A DNA stretch of 64,000 nucleotides from an uncultured Clostridiaceae bacterium (GTDB taxonomy: Bacteria; Bacillota; Clostridia; TANB77; CAG-465), in NCBI GenBank assembly GCA_947381905.1, contig CANCXL010000001.1, forward strand, positions 105,970-169,969, written 5' to 3'. This document shows, one piece after another, positions 50,927 to 60,201 of this stretch (positions within the stretch are counted from its first letter, which is position 1; every line of letters starts with the position of its first letter). A program made the translations under genes and the position numbers. A model generated the notes under the pieces. That model was not told where the DNA came from and did no database searches. It saw only the letters and a list, made by a program, of their open reading frames with translations.

Positions 50927-51445
50927 ATGTTTGAAGATAGTTTTGTAATAGTAGATCTCGAAACAACAGGATTAAGTCCAAAAAATGGAGAGATAATAGA
51001 AATAGGTGCAATAAAGGTTATAGATAATAAAGTGGTAGATAAAATGGATGTATTTGTAAAACCATCTAGACCTCTTACATGGTTTACTACAAATTTGACT
51101 GGTATAACAAATGAAATGGTTGATGAGGGACTATCTACAAAAGATGCGTTAAATGTTTTTAATGAGTTTTCATCTGGATTAAGGCTTATGGCACATAATG
51201 CAAAATTTGATATGAGTTTTTTAAATACATATATGCAAAAAGAACTTGGACAAGGAGTAAGAGATGATTCTATGGATACATTACTTCTTTCTAGAGCAAT
51301 ACTTAAGGATGTGCCAAATCATAAGCTTGGAACACTTGCAGATTATTTTGGAATAGATTATACAGGAGCACATAGAGCTCTAAAGGATTGTGAGATAACT
51401 CTTGATGTGTATAATAATTTAAGAAAAAAATTTAACGGAGAGTAG
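50927..51445 (+). CDS. DEDDh 3'-5' exonuclease (DnaQ/epsilon-like)
   Basis: 172 residues. Exo I VDLETTGLS (Asp, Glu), Exo II HNAKFDMSF, Exo III HRALKDCEI with the DEDDh His. Removes nucleotides from 3' DNA or RNA ends using two metal ions; it is a stand-alone exonuclease, not the PolC-embedded domain. ATG 50927 has AAGGAG upstream; the frame is open from 50906. Directly followed by the GrpB-family gene with no gap. Confidence 0.92.
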   Translation: MFEDSFVIVDLETTGLSPKNGEIIEIGAIKVIDNKVVDKMDVFVKPSRPLTWFTTNLTGITNEMVDEGLSTKDALNVFNEFSSGLRLMAHNAKFDMSFLNTYMQKELGQGVRDDSMDTLLLSRAILKDVPNHKLGTLADYFGIDYTGAHRALKDCEITLDVYNNLRKKFNGE

Positions 51446-51991
51446 GTGGAAAAAGTGGATAACATTGGACTTAAACGTGGTGCATTAGAACTTTACGATT
51501 ATGATAGTAATTATCATAATATATATTTAAAGGAAAAGTATAATTTAGAACAATTATTTAAACATAGATATGTTTTAATAGAGCACGTTGGAAGTACAGC
51601 TATAAAAGGAATTAAATCTAAACCAATAATAGATATTCTTTTGGTAGTAGAAGATATGCAAAGCTTTATTAAATGCGTAAACTTAATTTATAGTGAAGTA
51701 TTAGAGCCTAAGGGTTATACTACTAAAGAAGAAAGTAGAGGAGAAGAGTTTTTAATAAGAAAAGAAGAAGATGGAAAAGTAAAAGCTTTTATTCACGTAT
51801 TACCAATAACTTCTCCAGAAATAAATCAATATATTGTGTTTAGGGATTATTTGAATTCTAATGCTAAAGAGGCAAAGGAATATGAAGCTTTAAAAGAGAA
51901 ACTTTTAGTAAAGTATAAAGAAGATAGACCTCGTTATACAGAGGGAAAGAATGAATTTATAAAAAATATAATAAAAAAAGCGAGTATATAA
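51446..51991 (+). CDS. GrpB-family (UPF0157) nucleotidyltransferase-fold protein
   Basis: 181 residues. ELYDYDSNYHNIY start and IEHVGSTAIKGIKSKPIIDILLVV (GS...D-x-D-like) are the GrpB pattern with a nucleotidyltransferase-like core; the FRDYLNSNAKEAKEYEALKEKL helix closes the family domain. Enzymatic role is not settled. Starts right after the exonuclease stop; GTG 51446 (GGAG SD) and GTG 51455 (AGGTGG) are equally possible starts. Confidence 0.88.
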   Translation: MEKVDNIGLKRGALELYDYDSNYHNIYLKEKYNLEQLFKHRYVLIEHVGSTAIKGIKSKPIIDILLVVEDMQSFIKCVNLIYSEVLEPKGYTTKEESRGEEFLIRKEEDGKVKAFIHVLPITSPEINQYIVFRDYLNSNAKEAKEYEALKEKLLVKYKEDRPRYTEGKNEFIKNIIKKASI

Positions 51992-51994
51992 AAA

Positions 51995-52028
51995 AGAAGA
52001 ATATAGATAAATTCTATATTCTTTTTTA
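51995..52028 (+). terminator. Terminator of exonuclease/GrpB operon
   Basis: About 10-bp arms (51998-52007 and 52013-52022), T run 52022-52027. Confidence 0.9.
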
Positions 52029-52030
52029 AA

Positions 52031-52159
52031 TTAACAATTACCACAAAAACAAAATAATAAAACAAGTAATAAAAGTATTAATATAAAATTGCCATTGCAA
52101 AATAAATCAGTAAAGCAATTACTACATGAATTTTGTGAGTTATTGCAACAATTATTCAT
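52031..52159 (-). CDS. Cys-rich microprotein, 42 aa, coupled to peroxiredoxin
   Basis: Begins MNNCCNNSQNSCSNC and ends FCFCGNC; eight Cys (4, 5, 12, 15, 21, 37, 39, 42) flank one hydrophobic helix (FILILLLLVLLF, ~25-36). AAGGAGATGG within the end of the peroxiredoxin gene is its SD, and the start codon is 1 nt after that gene's stop, which argues for real, coupled translation. It could be a thiol-rich membrane peptide (metal, redox or spore-coat related). No family firmly recognised. Confidence 0.7.
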   Translation of the reverse strand: MNNCCNNSQNSCSNCFTDLFCNGNFILILLLLVLLFCFCGNC

Positions 52160-52160
52160 A

Positions 52161-52826
52161 TTACCATCTCCTTAAGTCGTTATTATCATTATTAAAACAT
52201 AAATACCAATCTATACAATTTGGGTTATTTGTTTTCATTTTATCCATAAGTTCAACATAGTTTTGAGGTGAACGCATTATTGCATTACTTCCTGGTACCC
52301 AATTTGCTGGTGTTAACACACCTTCTGAATCAGTAATTTGCAGTGCATCTACCATTCTTAAAATTTCTGTTATATTTCTTCCATTTTCAGCAGGATATAT
52401 CAATATGCATCTTATTTTTTGGTTAGGATCAATTATATATACATTTCTTACAGTATGTGAATCAGAATTTTCATCTGCCATCATTCCATACATATTAGCT
52501 ATTTCTTTATTTGAATCAGATATTAATGGAAACGGAATCTGAGTTCCAGTGTTTTTTTCTATATCTCTCATCCATGCAATATGAGATGGATTGCTATCTA
52601 CACTTAATCCTAAAAGCTCACAATTTCTTTTATTAAATTCATCATTTAATTTTGAAAATGCAATTATTTCTGTAGTACAAATAGGGGTAAAATCTGAGGG
52701 GTGGCAAAAAAATACCAACCATTTTCCTATGTAATCTGTAAGTTTAATTGGTCCTAAGGTGCTATTTGCTACAAATCTTGGTGCACTACTTCCAAGCTGT
52801 GGCATAGTTACTTTATTTTCTTCCAT
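52161..52826 (-). CDS. Peroxiredoxin, Prx6-like
   Basis: 221 residues from ATG 52826 (AAGGAGG upstream; the frame is open to 52925). The peroxidatic Cys50 lies in HPSDFTPICTTE (PxxxTxxC); the length and long C-terminal domain with NWVPGSNAIMRSP match the Prx6/1-Cys group. Reduces H2O2 and organic peroxides. Cys41 and C-terminal Cys residues (NCIDWYLCF) might act as resolving thiols. Its 3' end contains the SD of the Cys-rich microprotein. Confidence 0.92.
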   Translation of the reverse strand: MEENKVTMPQLGSSAPRFVANSTLGPIKLTDYIGKWLVFFCHPSDFTPICTTEIIAFSKLNDEFNKRNCELLGLSVDSNPSHIAWMRDIEKNTGTQIPFPLISDSNKEIANMYGMMADENSDSHTVRNVYIIDPNQKIRCILIYPAENGRNITEILRMVDALQITDSEGVLTPANWVPGSNAIMRSPQNYVELMDKMKTNNPNCIDWYLCFNNDNNDLRRW

Positions 52827-53148
52827 TATAAATCCTCCTTGATATAGACTATGAATTATTTTTGTTTTCGTGATAAAACTACTAAAAATAATGATAAATT
52901 GTAATTTAATATAAAATAAGTTCAAAAAACGACGAATAAAGTAGATTTTGAAAAATATTGGATTTTTAGTTGTATAATAGCGAAGTAATTAAAGAGAGCT
53001 ACTATACAATTAGATATGAAAACTAAATTAATAAGTCTATTCTATAAAGCAAAACGTATGTAGTTCTTAGAAATAACATTTAAATTAAAGAAGAGAAGGT
53101 TAGAGAAGGGGTGAATACATAAGAGATATAAGATGTAATACGACAAAA

Positions 53149-53176
53149 AAAGAATATAGCACAAGCTATATTCTTT
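53149..53176 (-). terminator. Terminator of CmpB-like gene
   Basis: 12-bp perfect arms (53165-53176 and 53149-53160) with 4-nt loop; seven T on the minus strand from 53151 downward. The 170 nt to its right, 52980-53148, hold no convincing gene. Confidence 0.93.
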
Positions 53177-53201
53177 AAAAGATGTTTTTAGCGAAATTTG
53201 T

Positions 53202-53906
53202 CTATTTTTTCACTGTTATATTATGATAAAAGAATTTTAAAACTTCGTCAGTAAAAATATTATCATAGAATACTTCTATATTATTTTTGGGAGGAACATT
53301 ATTTCTTCTGGCTCTTTGTCTTAGGACAACACTTGAAGAAAAAATCATGTCAAAAACTACAAAACATACAAGTATAATAGTAAGTATCTTTCCAAGTTTT
53401 GTATGTATTTTTTCTATCATTTTGGTTAGAAATGGATATATTATCCTAACCCAAAATATTCCTAGAAATCCCCATAAAAAACAATATAGTAAGCTGGTTC
53501 TATTGTTTAGTATTCCGAAATTACTTGGTTTGTATACCCATGATACAGTCCCAAATACAAGCTCTTGAAAGACACTACATGCAGCCTCAAATAATCCACC
53601 AATTATAAAAGAGCTAATATATAACATTAAATTACTTTTACTACGTAGTCCATATAGCAATAGAGTTATTACAACAGCACCACATCCATATACTGGGTTT
53701 AAAGGCTCAAGTATTAGAGCTGTTCTATATTCAAAATAACCATTTGTTAGAATGCACCAAATTGTCTCAACTATTACACCAGCTAAACATCCTATATAGA
53801 ATATCCAAAATAATTTAAATAGTGATATTTTATCACTTAGATTTGTTTTTGTAGTATCTTCTTTTTCTTTACTTACATTGTTATTATTATTTTCAAACTT
53901 ATTCAT
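53202..53906 (-). CDS. Membrane protein, putative ABC-transporter type IV (CmpB-like)
   Basis: 234 residues, about six membrane helices. FWIFYIGCLAGVIVETIW, then ALILEPLNPVYGCGAVVI (the N-x-x-YG-G block) and FQELVFGTVSWVY are features of the PF06541-type family, proteins annotated as type IV ABC-transporter components without clear function. N-terminal Asn-rich cytoplasmic tail. Monocistronic with its own terminator. Confidence 0.8.
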   Translation of the reverse strand: MNKFENNNNNVSKEKEDTTKTNLSDKISLFKLFWIFYIGCLAGVIVETIWCILTNGYFEYRTALILEPLNPVYGCGAVVITLLLYGLRSKSNLMLYISSFIIGGLFEAACSVFQELVFGTVSWVYKPSNFGILNNRTSLLYCFLWGFLGIFWVRIIYPFLTKMIEKIHTKLGKILTIILVCFVVFDMIFSSSVVLRQRARRNNVPPKNNIEVFYDNIFTDEVLKFFYHNITVKK

Positions 53907-54056
53907 TTCTCACCTATTATATTATTTTATAATCAATAAATAATATATAACAAAAACATACAATATACAAGATATATAATAAAAAGCATACAAGTTATGT
54001 ATAAATAATCAGTATGCAAAAATTTTAAGCATTAAAGTAGAAGGCGGAAAATTATA

Positions 54057-54851
54057 ATGAAAAAACTATTAAAAAAGGTATCTATTTCAACTATAATAAT
54101 GTCAATAAGTGCATTTATTTTACCTATAATACAAGGAATAATAACTCATAAGCTAGAGGATTTTAACTATTTTAATATGGCTAAAAATACTTTAATTTTT
54201 ATTTTTAAGTGTATAGTTGTTGTAATGACATTTAGTATTCCCTTATGGATAATGTTAATTATACTTAGTATCATTATAATATATAAACATTATAGTAATA
54301 TATATAATTACTATAATAAGGATAAAAAGCTAAAATTATATAAAACACAATATTATGATGGACTAATATATACATGGGAATACAGTACTAAAAATAGAAA
54401 AAACATTGTAGAAAAAATAAAGCCTGTTTGCGAATGTGGTTGTGATTTGATGGTAGAGAGTACATATAAAGGAAAATATAAATACAAAGGATATCTTGTA
54501 TGTCCTAGTTGCCATAAGGGATATAAAAATACTTTTGAAAAGAATAAAGATGCAGTTAAAAGGTTAGTTATCTTTAAGTATAATAAAATGATAGATAAAA
54601 TCCCAAAATATGTAAATCTTAAAGGGCTTACTAAAGTTGAAAAAAATATCATAAAATTATTTTATGATAAAAGATTAAAAATATATACGAGTGAAAAAAT
54701 AATTTTAGACTTTAGAAAATATAACACTTCTATTGAAAATCTAGTTGAAAGAGGAATTCTAAAGAGAATAAATAGTGTTGATGTTGTTTGTAGCTATAGT
54801 GGTGGATTATTTAAATTAACAGATGAAGCATTAAAAAGTCTAAATAAATAA
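54057..54851 (+). CDS. Membrane protein with zinc ribbon and winged-helix-like tail (SieB-like layout)
   Basis: 264 residues. Two membrane helices (~10-28 and ~48-78), a cytoplasmic treble of Cys CECGCD and CPSCH (~127-150) likely binding zinc, and a C-terminal region (from ~190) LTKVEKNIIKLFYD...LVERGILKRI that looks like a winged helix. Two helices plus this tail is the layout of superinfection-exclusion SieB-type proteins, but the zinc site is extra. Assignment is by architecture only. Stand-alone gene. Confidence 0.55.
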   Translation: MKKLLKKVSISTIIMSISAFILPIIQGIITHKLEDFNYFNMAKNTLIFIFKCIVVVMTFSIPLWIMLIILSIIIIYKHYSNIYNYYNKDKKLKLYKTQYYDGLIYTWEYSTKNRKNIVEKIKPVCECGCDLMVESTYKGKYKYKGYLVCPSCHKGYKNTFEKNKDAVKRLVIFKYNKMIDKIPKYVNLKGLTKVEKNIIKLFYDKRLKIYTSEKIILDFRKYNTSIENLVERGILKRINSVDVVCSYSGGLFKLTDEALKSLNK

Positions 54852-54854
54852 GAG

Positions 54855-54880
54855 ATAGAAGGCTGCTGCCTTCTATTTTT
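54855..54880. terminator. Bidirectional terminator
   Basis: 9-bp perfect arms ATAGAAGGC (54855-54863) and complement (54868-54876), T run after. Confidence 0.9.
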
Positions 54881-54895
54881 AAAAATAATATAATA

Positions 54896-55324
54896 CTAAT
54901 CTTTTTTCTTAAAATAATATCTAAATAGCATTCCAAATCCTATAGCTATCATTCCAATTATTAGAATATAGTCGTATAAAGTCATAGCTGTAAGGTGAAT
55001 ATTTGTATTCATTATTACACTTACTAAGATAAATATGGCACCAAGTGCACTAACTATTTTTGGCCAAATAGATTTTGGATTGTAAAACATCCAAGCAATT
55101 CCAAATAATAATGGTAAAATTACTAGTCCAAAGCCAATATTAAACCCTAAAAAATGTAATCCCCACATACCAGCTGTTACTACAATTTTTCTACTTAAAA
55201 TAAATACTCCTACTGCTAAGAAAATTACACCAAGCACAAAATATAGAGGATCTCTTTCTTTTTCTGGTGTATTTTTCTTTACATCATTTAATATTTTCTC
55301 AACTCCACTTTTTTCTTCTTTCAT
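54896..55324 (-). CDS. Four-helix membrane protein, unknown
   Basis: 142 residues: a charged N-terminal cytoplasmic part (~25 residues) then four hydrophobic segments ending in a Lys-rich FRYYFKKKD tail. GGTGAAAAT SD before ATG. No conserved active residues; not matched to a named family with confidence. Stand-alone. Confidence 0.6.
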   Translation of the reverse strand: MKEEKSGVEKILNDVKKNTPEKERDPLYFVLGVIFLAVGVFILSRKIVVTAGMWGLHFLGFNIGFGLVILPLLFGIAWMFYNPKSIWPKIVSALGAIFILVSVIMNTNIHLTAMTLYDYILIIGMIAIGFGMLFRYYFKKKD

Positions 55325-55433
55325 ATTTTCACCTCAAAAACGTAAAACTCATATATATTATATCGTAAAAAAATGTGTTAGTAAATAGTTTTAAATAGAT
55401 ATAAAAATAAATTGTAGAAATAAATATTTTTTC

Positions 55434-55462
55434 TTGATTATAACAAATATTCATGTTAAAAT
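55434..55462 (+). promoter_or_regulatory. Promoter of adhE
   Basis: TTGATT (55434-55439), 17-nt spacer, TAAAAT (55457-55462). Confidence 0.8.
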
Positions 55463-55493
55463 CTAATTTGGGTTTAAGATAGGAGGATTATTT

Positions 55494-58085
55494 ATGGAAG
55501 AGATAAACGTATCAGAAATGATTAATGAACTTGTAAAAAATGCTAAAGAGGCTGAAAGAGAATATATGAACTTAGACCAAGCAGCAATAGATGAAATTGT
55601 TAAACAAATGTCAATTGCAGCAAATGCTAGACATATGGAACTAGCAAGACTTGCCGTAGAAGAGACAAAAAGAGGCGTAGTCGAAGATAAGGTTACAAAG
55701 AATATATTTGCATCAGAATATATTTATCATAATATTAAATATGATAAAACAGTTGGTGTAATTGAGGATAATGAGCTTGAAGATTATGAACTAGTTGCAG
55801 AACCTGTTGGAATAATTGCTGGTGTTACTCCAGTTACAAACCCTACAGCAACAACAATATTTAAATCTTTAATTGCTGTAAAAACAAGAAATCCAATTAT
55901 ATTTGGATTCCATCCATCTGCACAAAAATGTAGTGTAGAAGCAGCAAAAACAGTATTAGAAGCAGCTGTAAAAGCAGGAGCTCCTAAAAATTGTATTCAA
56001 TGGATAGAGTATCCATCAATAGATGCTACAAATGCATTAATGCACCATGATGATGTTAAAATTATACTTGCAACTGGTGGCTCAGGAATGGTTAAATCTG
56101 CATATTCATGTGGAAAACCAGCCCTTGGAGTTGGACCTGGTAATGTACCATGTTACATACACAAAAGTGCAAAACTTAGAACATCAGTTACAGATTTAAT
56201 AATGTCTAAAAATTTTGATAATGGAATGATTTGTGCCTCAGAACAATCTGTTATTGTAGATAAAGAGATTAAAAATGAATTTGAAAAATTAATGAAAGAA
56301 TATGGTTGCTATTTCTTAAATGAAAAAGAAAAAGAGCAATTACAAAAATATATTATTGTTGAAAAGAATGGAACAATCAATATTAATTCAACTATTGTTG
56401 GACAGTCAGCATATACAATAGCAAAAAATGCTGGTATTGATGTTGATCCTAAAACTAAAATATTAATTACAAAAATTGACGGAGTTGGAGATAGTTGTCC
56501 ATTATCTAGAGAAAAACTTAGTCCTATTCTTGCATATTATGTTGTTGAAAATGAGGATGAAGCAATAGATAAAGCATGTAAGCTATTAGAATATGGTGGA
56601 CTTGGACATTCAGCAGTTATTCATGCAGAAGATAAAGACGTAATAGAGGAGTTTGGACAAAACATGAAAGCTGGTAGAATTATTGTAAATTCACCATCAA
56701 CTCATGGTGCAATAGGTGATATATATAATACAAATTTACCGTCACTTACACTTGGATGTGGAACATTTGGAGGAAACTCAACAACTTCAAACGTTTCTGC
56801 TGTAAATCTAATTAATATTAAAAGAATGGCTAAAAGGAGGGTTAATATGCAATGGTTTAAAGTTCCTAATAAAATATTCTTTGAAGCTGGATCTATTCAA
56901 TATTTAGAAGTAATGAGAGATATTTCTAGAGTATTTATAGTTACAGATCAATCAATGGTAAAACTTGGATATGTAGATAAAATATTATATTATTTAAGAA
57001 ATAGAAAAAACAAAGTGCATTCATATATCTTTGATCAAGTTGAACCAGATCCATCATTTGAAACAATTAATAATGGTGTAGAGATAATGAATAAATTCGA
57101 ACCAGATTGTATTATTGCTCTTGGTGGTGGTAGTGCTATAGACGCTGCAAAAGGTATGTGGCTATTATATGAACAACCAGATGTTGATCTTAATGCAATG
57201 AAAAATAAATTTATGGATATAAGAAAAAGAGTATATAAAATAGAAGATTTAGGTAAAAAAGCTAAGATGGTAGCTATACCTACTACAAGTGGAACTGGTT
57301 CTGAAACAACTTCATTTGCTGTTATTTCAGATAAAGTTAAAAACATGAAATACCCACTTGCAGATTATGCTTTAGTTCCAACTGTTGCTATTGTTGATCC
57401 AGAACTTGTATACTCATTACCTGCAAAATCTGTAGCAGATACTGGTATGGATGTATTAACACATGCTCTAGAGGCTTATGTATCTAATATGGCAAATGAT
57501 TATACAGATGGTTTAGCAGAAAAAGCCATTCAACTTGTTTTTGATTATTTAGTTGAATCATATAATTCATCAGATAATAAACTTGCAAGAGAAAAAATGC
57601 ATAATGCAAGTACAATTGCTGGTATGGCATTCTCTAATGCATTCTTAGGAATAAATCATTCATTAGCACATAAAATTGGTGCTGAATATCATGTTCCTCA
57701 TGGAAGAGCAAATGCAATATTATTACCATATGTTATTAAATATAACTCAATAATGCCAGATAAATTTGTATCATTCCCTAAATATGAATACTTTGTTGCA
57801 GATAAAAGATATGCAGAAATTGCTAAACGTCAAGGATTACCATGCAAAACTACAGAACAAGGTGTTGATTCATTAATAAAAGCAATTAGGGATATGATGA
57901 AAAAATTGAATATGTCTATGTCATTTAAAGATGAAGGTATTGATGAAAAAGAATATATGTCAAAAGTTGAAGAACTTGCATATAAAGCTTTTGAAGATCA
58001 ATGTACAACTGCAAATCCAAAATTACCATTAGTTGAAGATTTAAAACAAATTTTAATTGATGCATATTATGGAGAAGAAAAATAA
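55494..58085 (+). CDS. adhE: Bifunctional aldehyde/alcohol dehydrogenase
   Basis: 863 residues. N-terminal CoA-acylating aldehyde dehydrogenase (to ~440): [23 protein letters not shown] and the catalytic Cys in [10 protein letters not shown]-terminal iron alcohol dehydrogenase (from ~450): [13 protein letters not shown] nucleotide site and iron ligands in [12 protein letters not shown] and [20 protein letters not shown]. Converts acetyl-CoA to ethanol with two NADH, assembling as spirosomes. AGGAGG SD. Marks a fermentative anaerobe. Confidence 0.98.
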   Translation: MEEINVSEMINELVKNAKEAEREYMNLDQAAIDEIVKQMSIAANARHMELARLAVEETKRGVVEDKVTKNIFASEYIYHNIKYDKTVGVIEDNELEDYELVAEPVGIIAGVTPVTNPTATTIFKSLIAVKTRNPIIFGFHPSAQKCSVEAAKTVLEAAVKAGAPKNCIQWIEYPSIDATNALMHHDDVKIILATGGSGMVKSAYSCGKPALGVGPGNVPCYIHKSAKLRTSVTDLIMSKNFDNGMICASEQSVIVDKEIKNEFEKLMKEYGCYFLNEKEKEQLQKYIIVEKNGTININSTIVGQSAYTIAKNAGIDVDPKTKILITKIDGVGDSCPLSREKLSPILAYYVVENEDEAIDKACKLLEYGGLGHSAVIHAEDKDVIEEFGQNMKAGRIIVNSPSTHGAIGDIYNTNLPSLTLGCGTFGGNSTTSNVSAVNLINIKRMAKRRVNMQWFKVPNKIFFEAGSIQYLEVMRDISRVFIVTDQSMVKLGYVDKILYYLRNRKNKVHSYIFDQVEPDPSFETINNGVEIMNKFEPDCIIALGGGSAIDAAKGMWLLYEQPDVDLNAMKNKFMDIRKRVYKIEDLGKKAKMVAIPTTSGTGSETTSFAVISDKVKNMKYPLADYALVPTVAIVDPELVYSLPAKSVADTGMDVLTHALEAYVSNMANDYTDGLAEKAIQLVFDYLVESYNSSDNKLAREKMHNASTIAGMAFSNAFLGINHSLAHKIGAEYHVPHGRANAILLPYVIKYNSIMPDKFVSFPKYEYFVADKRYAEIAKRQGLPCKTTEQGVDSLIKAIRDMMKKLNMSMSFKDEGIDEKEYMSKVEELAYKAFEDQCTTANPKLPLVEDLKQILIDAYYGEEK

Positions 58086-58107
58086 GTTATATAAAAGATA
58101 ATAAGAG

Positions 58108-58141
58108 AGCAATTAGATATTTACATCTAATTGCTTTTTTC
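58108..58141 (+). terminator. Terminator of adhE
   Basis: 11-bp perfect arms AGCAATTAGAT (58108-58118) and complement (58125-58135), T run. Confidence 0.95.
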
Positions 58142-58179
58142 TAAAAAAGAAAAAATAGATATATAATTTAAATTTACAT

Positions 58180-58208
58180 TTGACAAAATAAAGTAATTGT
58201 AGTATTAT
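58180..58208 (+). promoter_or_regulatory. Promoter of ilvBN operon
   Basis: TTGACA (58180-58185), 17-nt spacer, TATTAT (58203-58208). Confidence 0.88.
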
Positions 58209-58241
58209 ATAACCATTAAAATTTGAAAGGAAGTAATTATA

Positions 58242-58286
58242 ATGAAAAATATTAATAAAACTCTAACAGTCGGACTACTTATTTAG
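58242..58286 (+). CDS. ilv leader peptide, 14 aa
   Basis: MKNINKTLTVGLLI, preceded by GAAAGGAAG. Seven of 14 residues are Ile, Leu or Val, concentrated at the end (LTVGLLI). It lies between the ilv promoter and a terminator, and its codons form one strand of the leader structure, as expected for ribosome-mediated attenuation by branched-chain amino acid supply. Confidence 0.8.
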   Translation: MKNINKTLTVGLLI

Positions 58287-58409
58287 GCACTGGTATCTAT
58301 TGTAGATACGAGTGCACGTTGTCGTACCTACAGTAGTCTTAGAGTTGTATTAATAATATAAATAAATATACAAAAAAAGCTATGTAGGTAAAACTGCATA
58401 GCTTTTTTC
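58259..58409 (+). promoter_or_regulatory. Attenuator leader of ilvBN
   Basis: AACTCTAA and GACTACT (58259-58266, 58273-58279) pair with AGTAGTC and TTAGAGTT (58332-58346), enclosing a hairpin GCACT..GTATCTA / TAGATAC..AGTGC (58287-58315). TACCTAC (58325-58331) is also complementary to GTAGGTA (58384-58390) in the terminator 5' side, a possible antiterminator. Resembles leader motifs described in front of ilvB. Confidence 0.75.
58375..58409 (+). terminator. Attenuator terminator
   Basis: 10-bp arms AAAAGCTATG (58375-58384) and complement (58397-58406), T run, upstream of ilvB. Confidence 0.92.
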
Positions 58410-58463
58410 TATATAATTATTGTATAAAATTTTAATTATTTAAATATTATGGGGGTGTTTAAA

Positions 58464-60200
58464 ATGAAGATTACAGGAGCTGAATTATTTGTAAAGGCTT
58501 TAAAAGAAGAAAATGTAGATACTTTATTTGCATATCCAGGAGGACAGGCAATAGATTTATTTGATGCTTTATATGAAGATAAAAACATAGATGTTATCCT
58601 ACCTCGTCATGAACAAGCTCTAGTTCATGAGGCTGATGGATATGCTCGTTCAACAGGAAAGGTTGGCGTATGTTTGGTAACAAGCGGACCAGGCGCTACT
58701 AATCTTGTTACTGGTATAGCAACAGCGAATTATGATTCTGTACCACTTGTGTGTTTTGCAGGACAGGTACCTACACATCTTATTGGAAATGATGCATTCC
58801 AAGAGGTAGATACAGTAGGAATAGTGCGAAATATTTGTAAATATGCTGTAACTGTTAGAAAAAGAGAGGATTTAGCAAGAATAATACATAATGCTTTTTA
58901 TATAGCAAGAAGTGGAAAACCTGGAGTTGTTGTTGTAGATATACCAAAGGATATTCAACTTGCTTTAGGTTCAGATGAGTATCCAAAAGAAATTAATATT
59001 AGAGGGTATAATCCTAATACATCAGTACATATTGGTCAAGTAAATAAGGCAATGGATATATTAAATAAAGCTAAAAAGCCAGTATTTTTAATTGGTGGTG
59101 GAGTAAATATTGCTCATGCAAACAAAGAAATGCAAAAACTTGCAGAAATTACAGGAGTACCAGTAGTTACTACTATGATGGGAAAAGGAGCAATTCCTAC
59201 AACACATGAATTATATGTTGGAAATCTAGGTATTCATGGAAGTTATGCAGCAAATACTACAATTTCAAACTGTGATGTTTTATTTTCTATTGGTACAAGA
59301 TTTAATGATAGGATTACAGGTAAAATTGAAGAATTTGCAAAGGGAGCAACAATTATACATGTAGATGTTGATCCTGCTGCAATTTCTAAAAATATTTCCG
59401 TAGATATTCCAATAGTTGCTGATGCAAAACTTGCTATTGAAGCACTTATTAAGAAAGCCAAGAAGCTTAATATATCTAATTGGATTGACGAAATAAATAG
59501 TTGGAAGAATAATTTCCCAATAAAAATGGTAGAGAATAATGATATCTTAACACCAGAATATATAATTAAAACAATAAATAAAATGTATGATAATGTTATA
59601 ATCACAACCGATGTTGGACAAAATCAATTATGGACTACTCAGTTTATTGATATAGATGAAAATAAAAAATTGCTTACTTCTGGTGGACTGGGAACAATGG
59701 GATATGGGTTACCTTCTGCTATTGGTGCAAAACTTGCTTGTCCTCAAAAGGATGTTATTAGTATTTCTGGTGATGGTGGAATACAAATGAATATTCAAGA
59801 ACTTGCAACAGCAGTGTGTTTAGAACTTCCTATTGTAGTTTGTATATTAAATAATGGATATCTTGGAAATGTTAGACAATGGCAAGAAATGTTTTATAAT
59901 AAAAGATATTCTTCAACTTGTTTAAAATATAGAAAATCATGTGATAAAAACTGTAAAGATAAATCAAAATGTTGCCCAGAGTATACGCCAAACTTTATTA
60001 AACTTGCACAAAGCTATGGAGCAAAATCTATTAGAGTAACAAAAAGGGAAGAAGTAGAAAAGGCATTTGATTATGCAAAAGGAAACAAAAACATACCAAC
60101 AATAATAGAATTCATTATTGATGATACATTAAATGTAACACCTATGGTACCACCTGGTAATACTCTTAAAGATATGCTATTTGTAAAGGAGGAAGAATAA
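58464..60200 (+). CDS. ilvB: Acetolactate synthase large subunit
   Basis: 578 residues from ATG 58464 (GGGGGTG upstream; ATG 58449 overlaps that SD). ThDP enzyme: AYPGGQAIDLFDALYE, catalytic Glu in LPRHEQAL, GDGGIQMNIQEL...NNGYLGNVRQWQ as the GDG...NN diphosphate/Mg site. Condenses pyruvate for Val/Leu/Ile synthesis. Odd feature: about 24 residues (~487-510) with five Cys (C-x6-C-x3-C-x5-CC) inserted before PNFIKLAQSYGA. Forms the holoenzyme with IlvN, next gene. Confidence 0.97.
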   Translation: MKITGAELFVKALKEENVDTLFAYPGGQAIDLFDALYEDKNIDVILPRHEQALVHEADGYARSTGKVGVCLVTSGPGATNLVTGIATANYDSVPLVCFAGQVPTHLIGNDAFQEVDTVGIVRNICKYAVTVRKREDLARIIHNAFYIARSGKPGVVVVDIPKDIQLALGSDEYPKEINIRGYNPNTSVHIGQVNKAMDILNKAKKPVFLIGGGVNIAHANKEMQKLAEITGVPVVTTMMGKGAIPTTHELYVGNLGIHGSYAANTTISNCDVLFSIGTRFNDRITGKIEEFAKGATIIHVDVDPAAISKNISVDIPIVADAKLAIEALIKKAKKLNISNWIDEINSWKNNFPIKMVENNDILTPEYIIKTINKMYDNVIITTDVGQNQLWTTQFIDIDENKKLLTSGGLGTMGYGLPSAIGAKLACPQKDVISISGDGGIQMNIQELATAVCLELPIVVCILNNGYLGNVRQWQEMFYNKRYSSTCLKYRKSCDKNCKDKSKCCPEYTPNFIKLAQSYGAKSIRVTKREEVEKAFDYAKGNKNIPTIIEFIIDDTLNVTPMVPPGNTLKDMLFVKEEE

Positions 60201-60201
60201 T

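Noticed and set aside
58195-58241. T-box in front of ilvB
   Set aside because: The conserved AAGGTGG T-box sequence and stem I elements are missing; a leader peptide with alternative hairpins is present instead.
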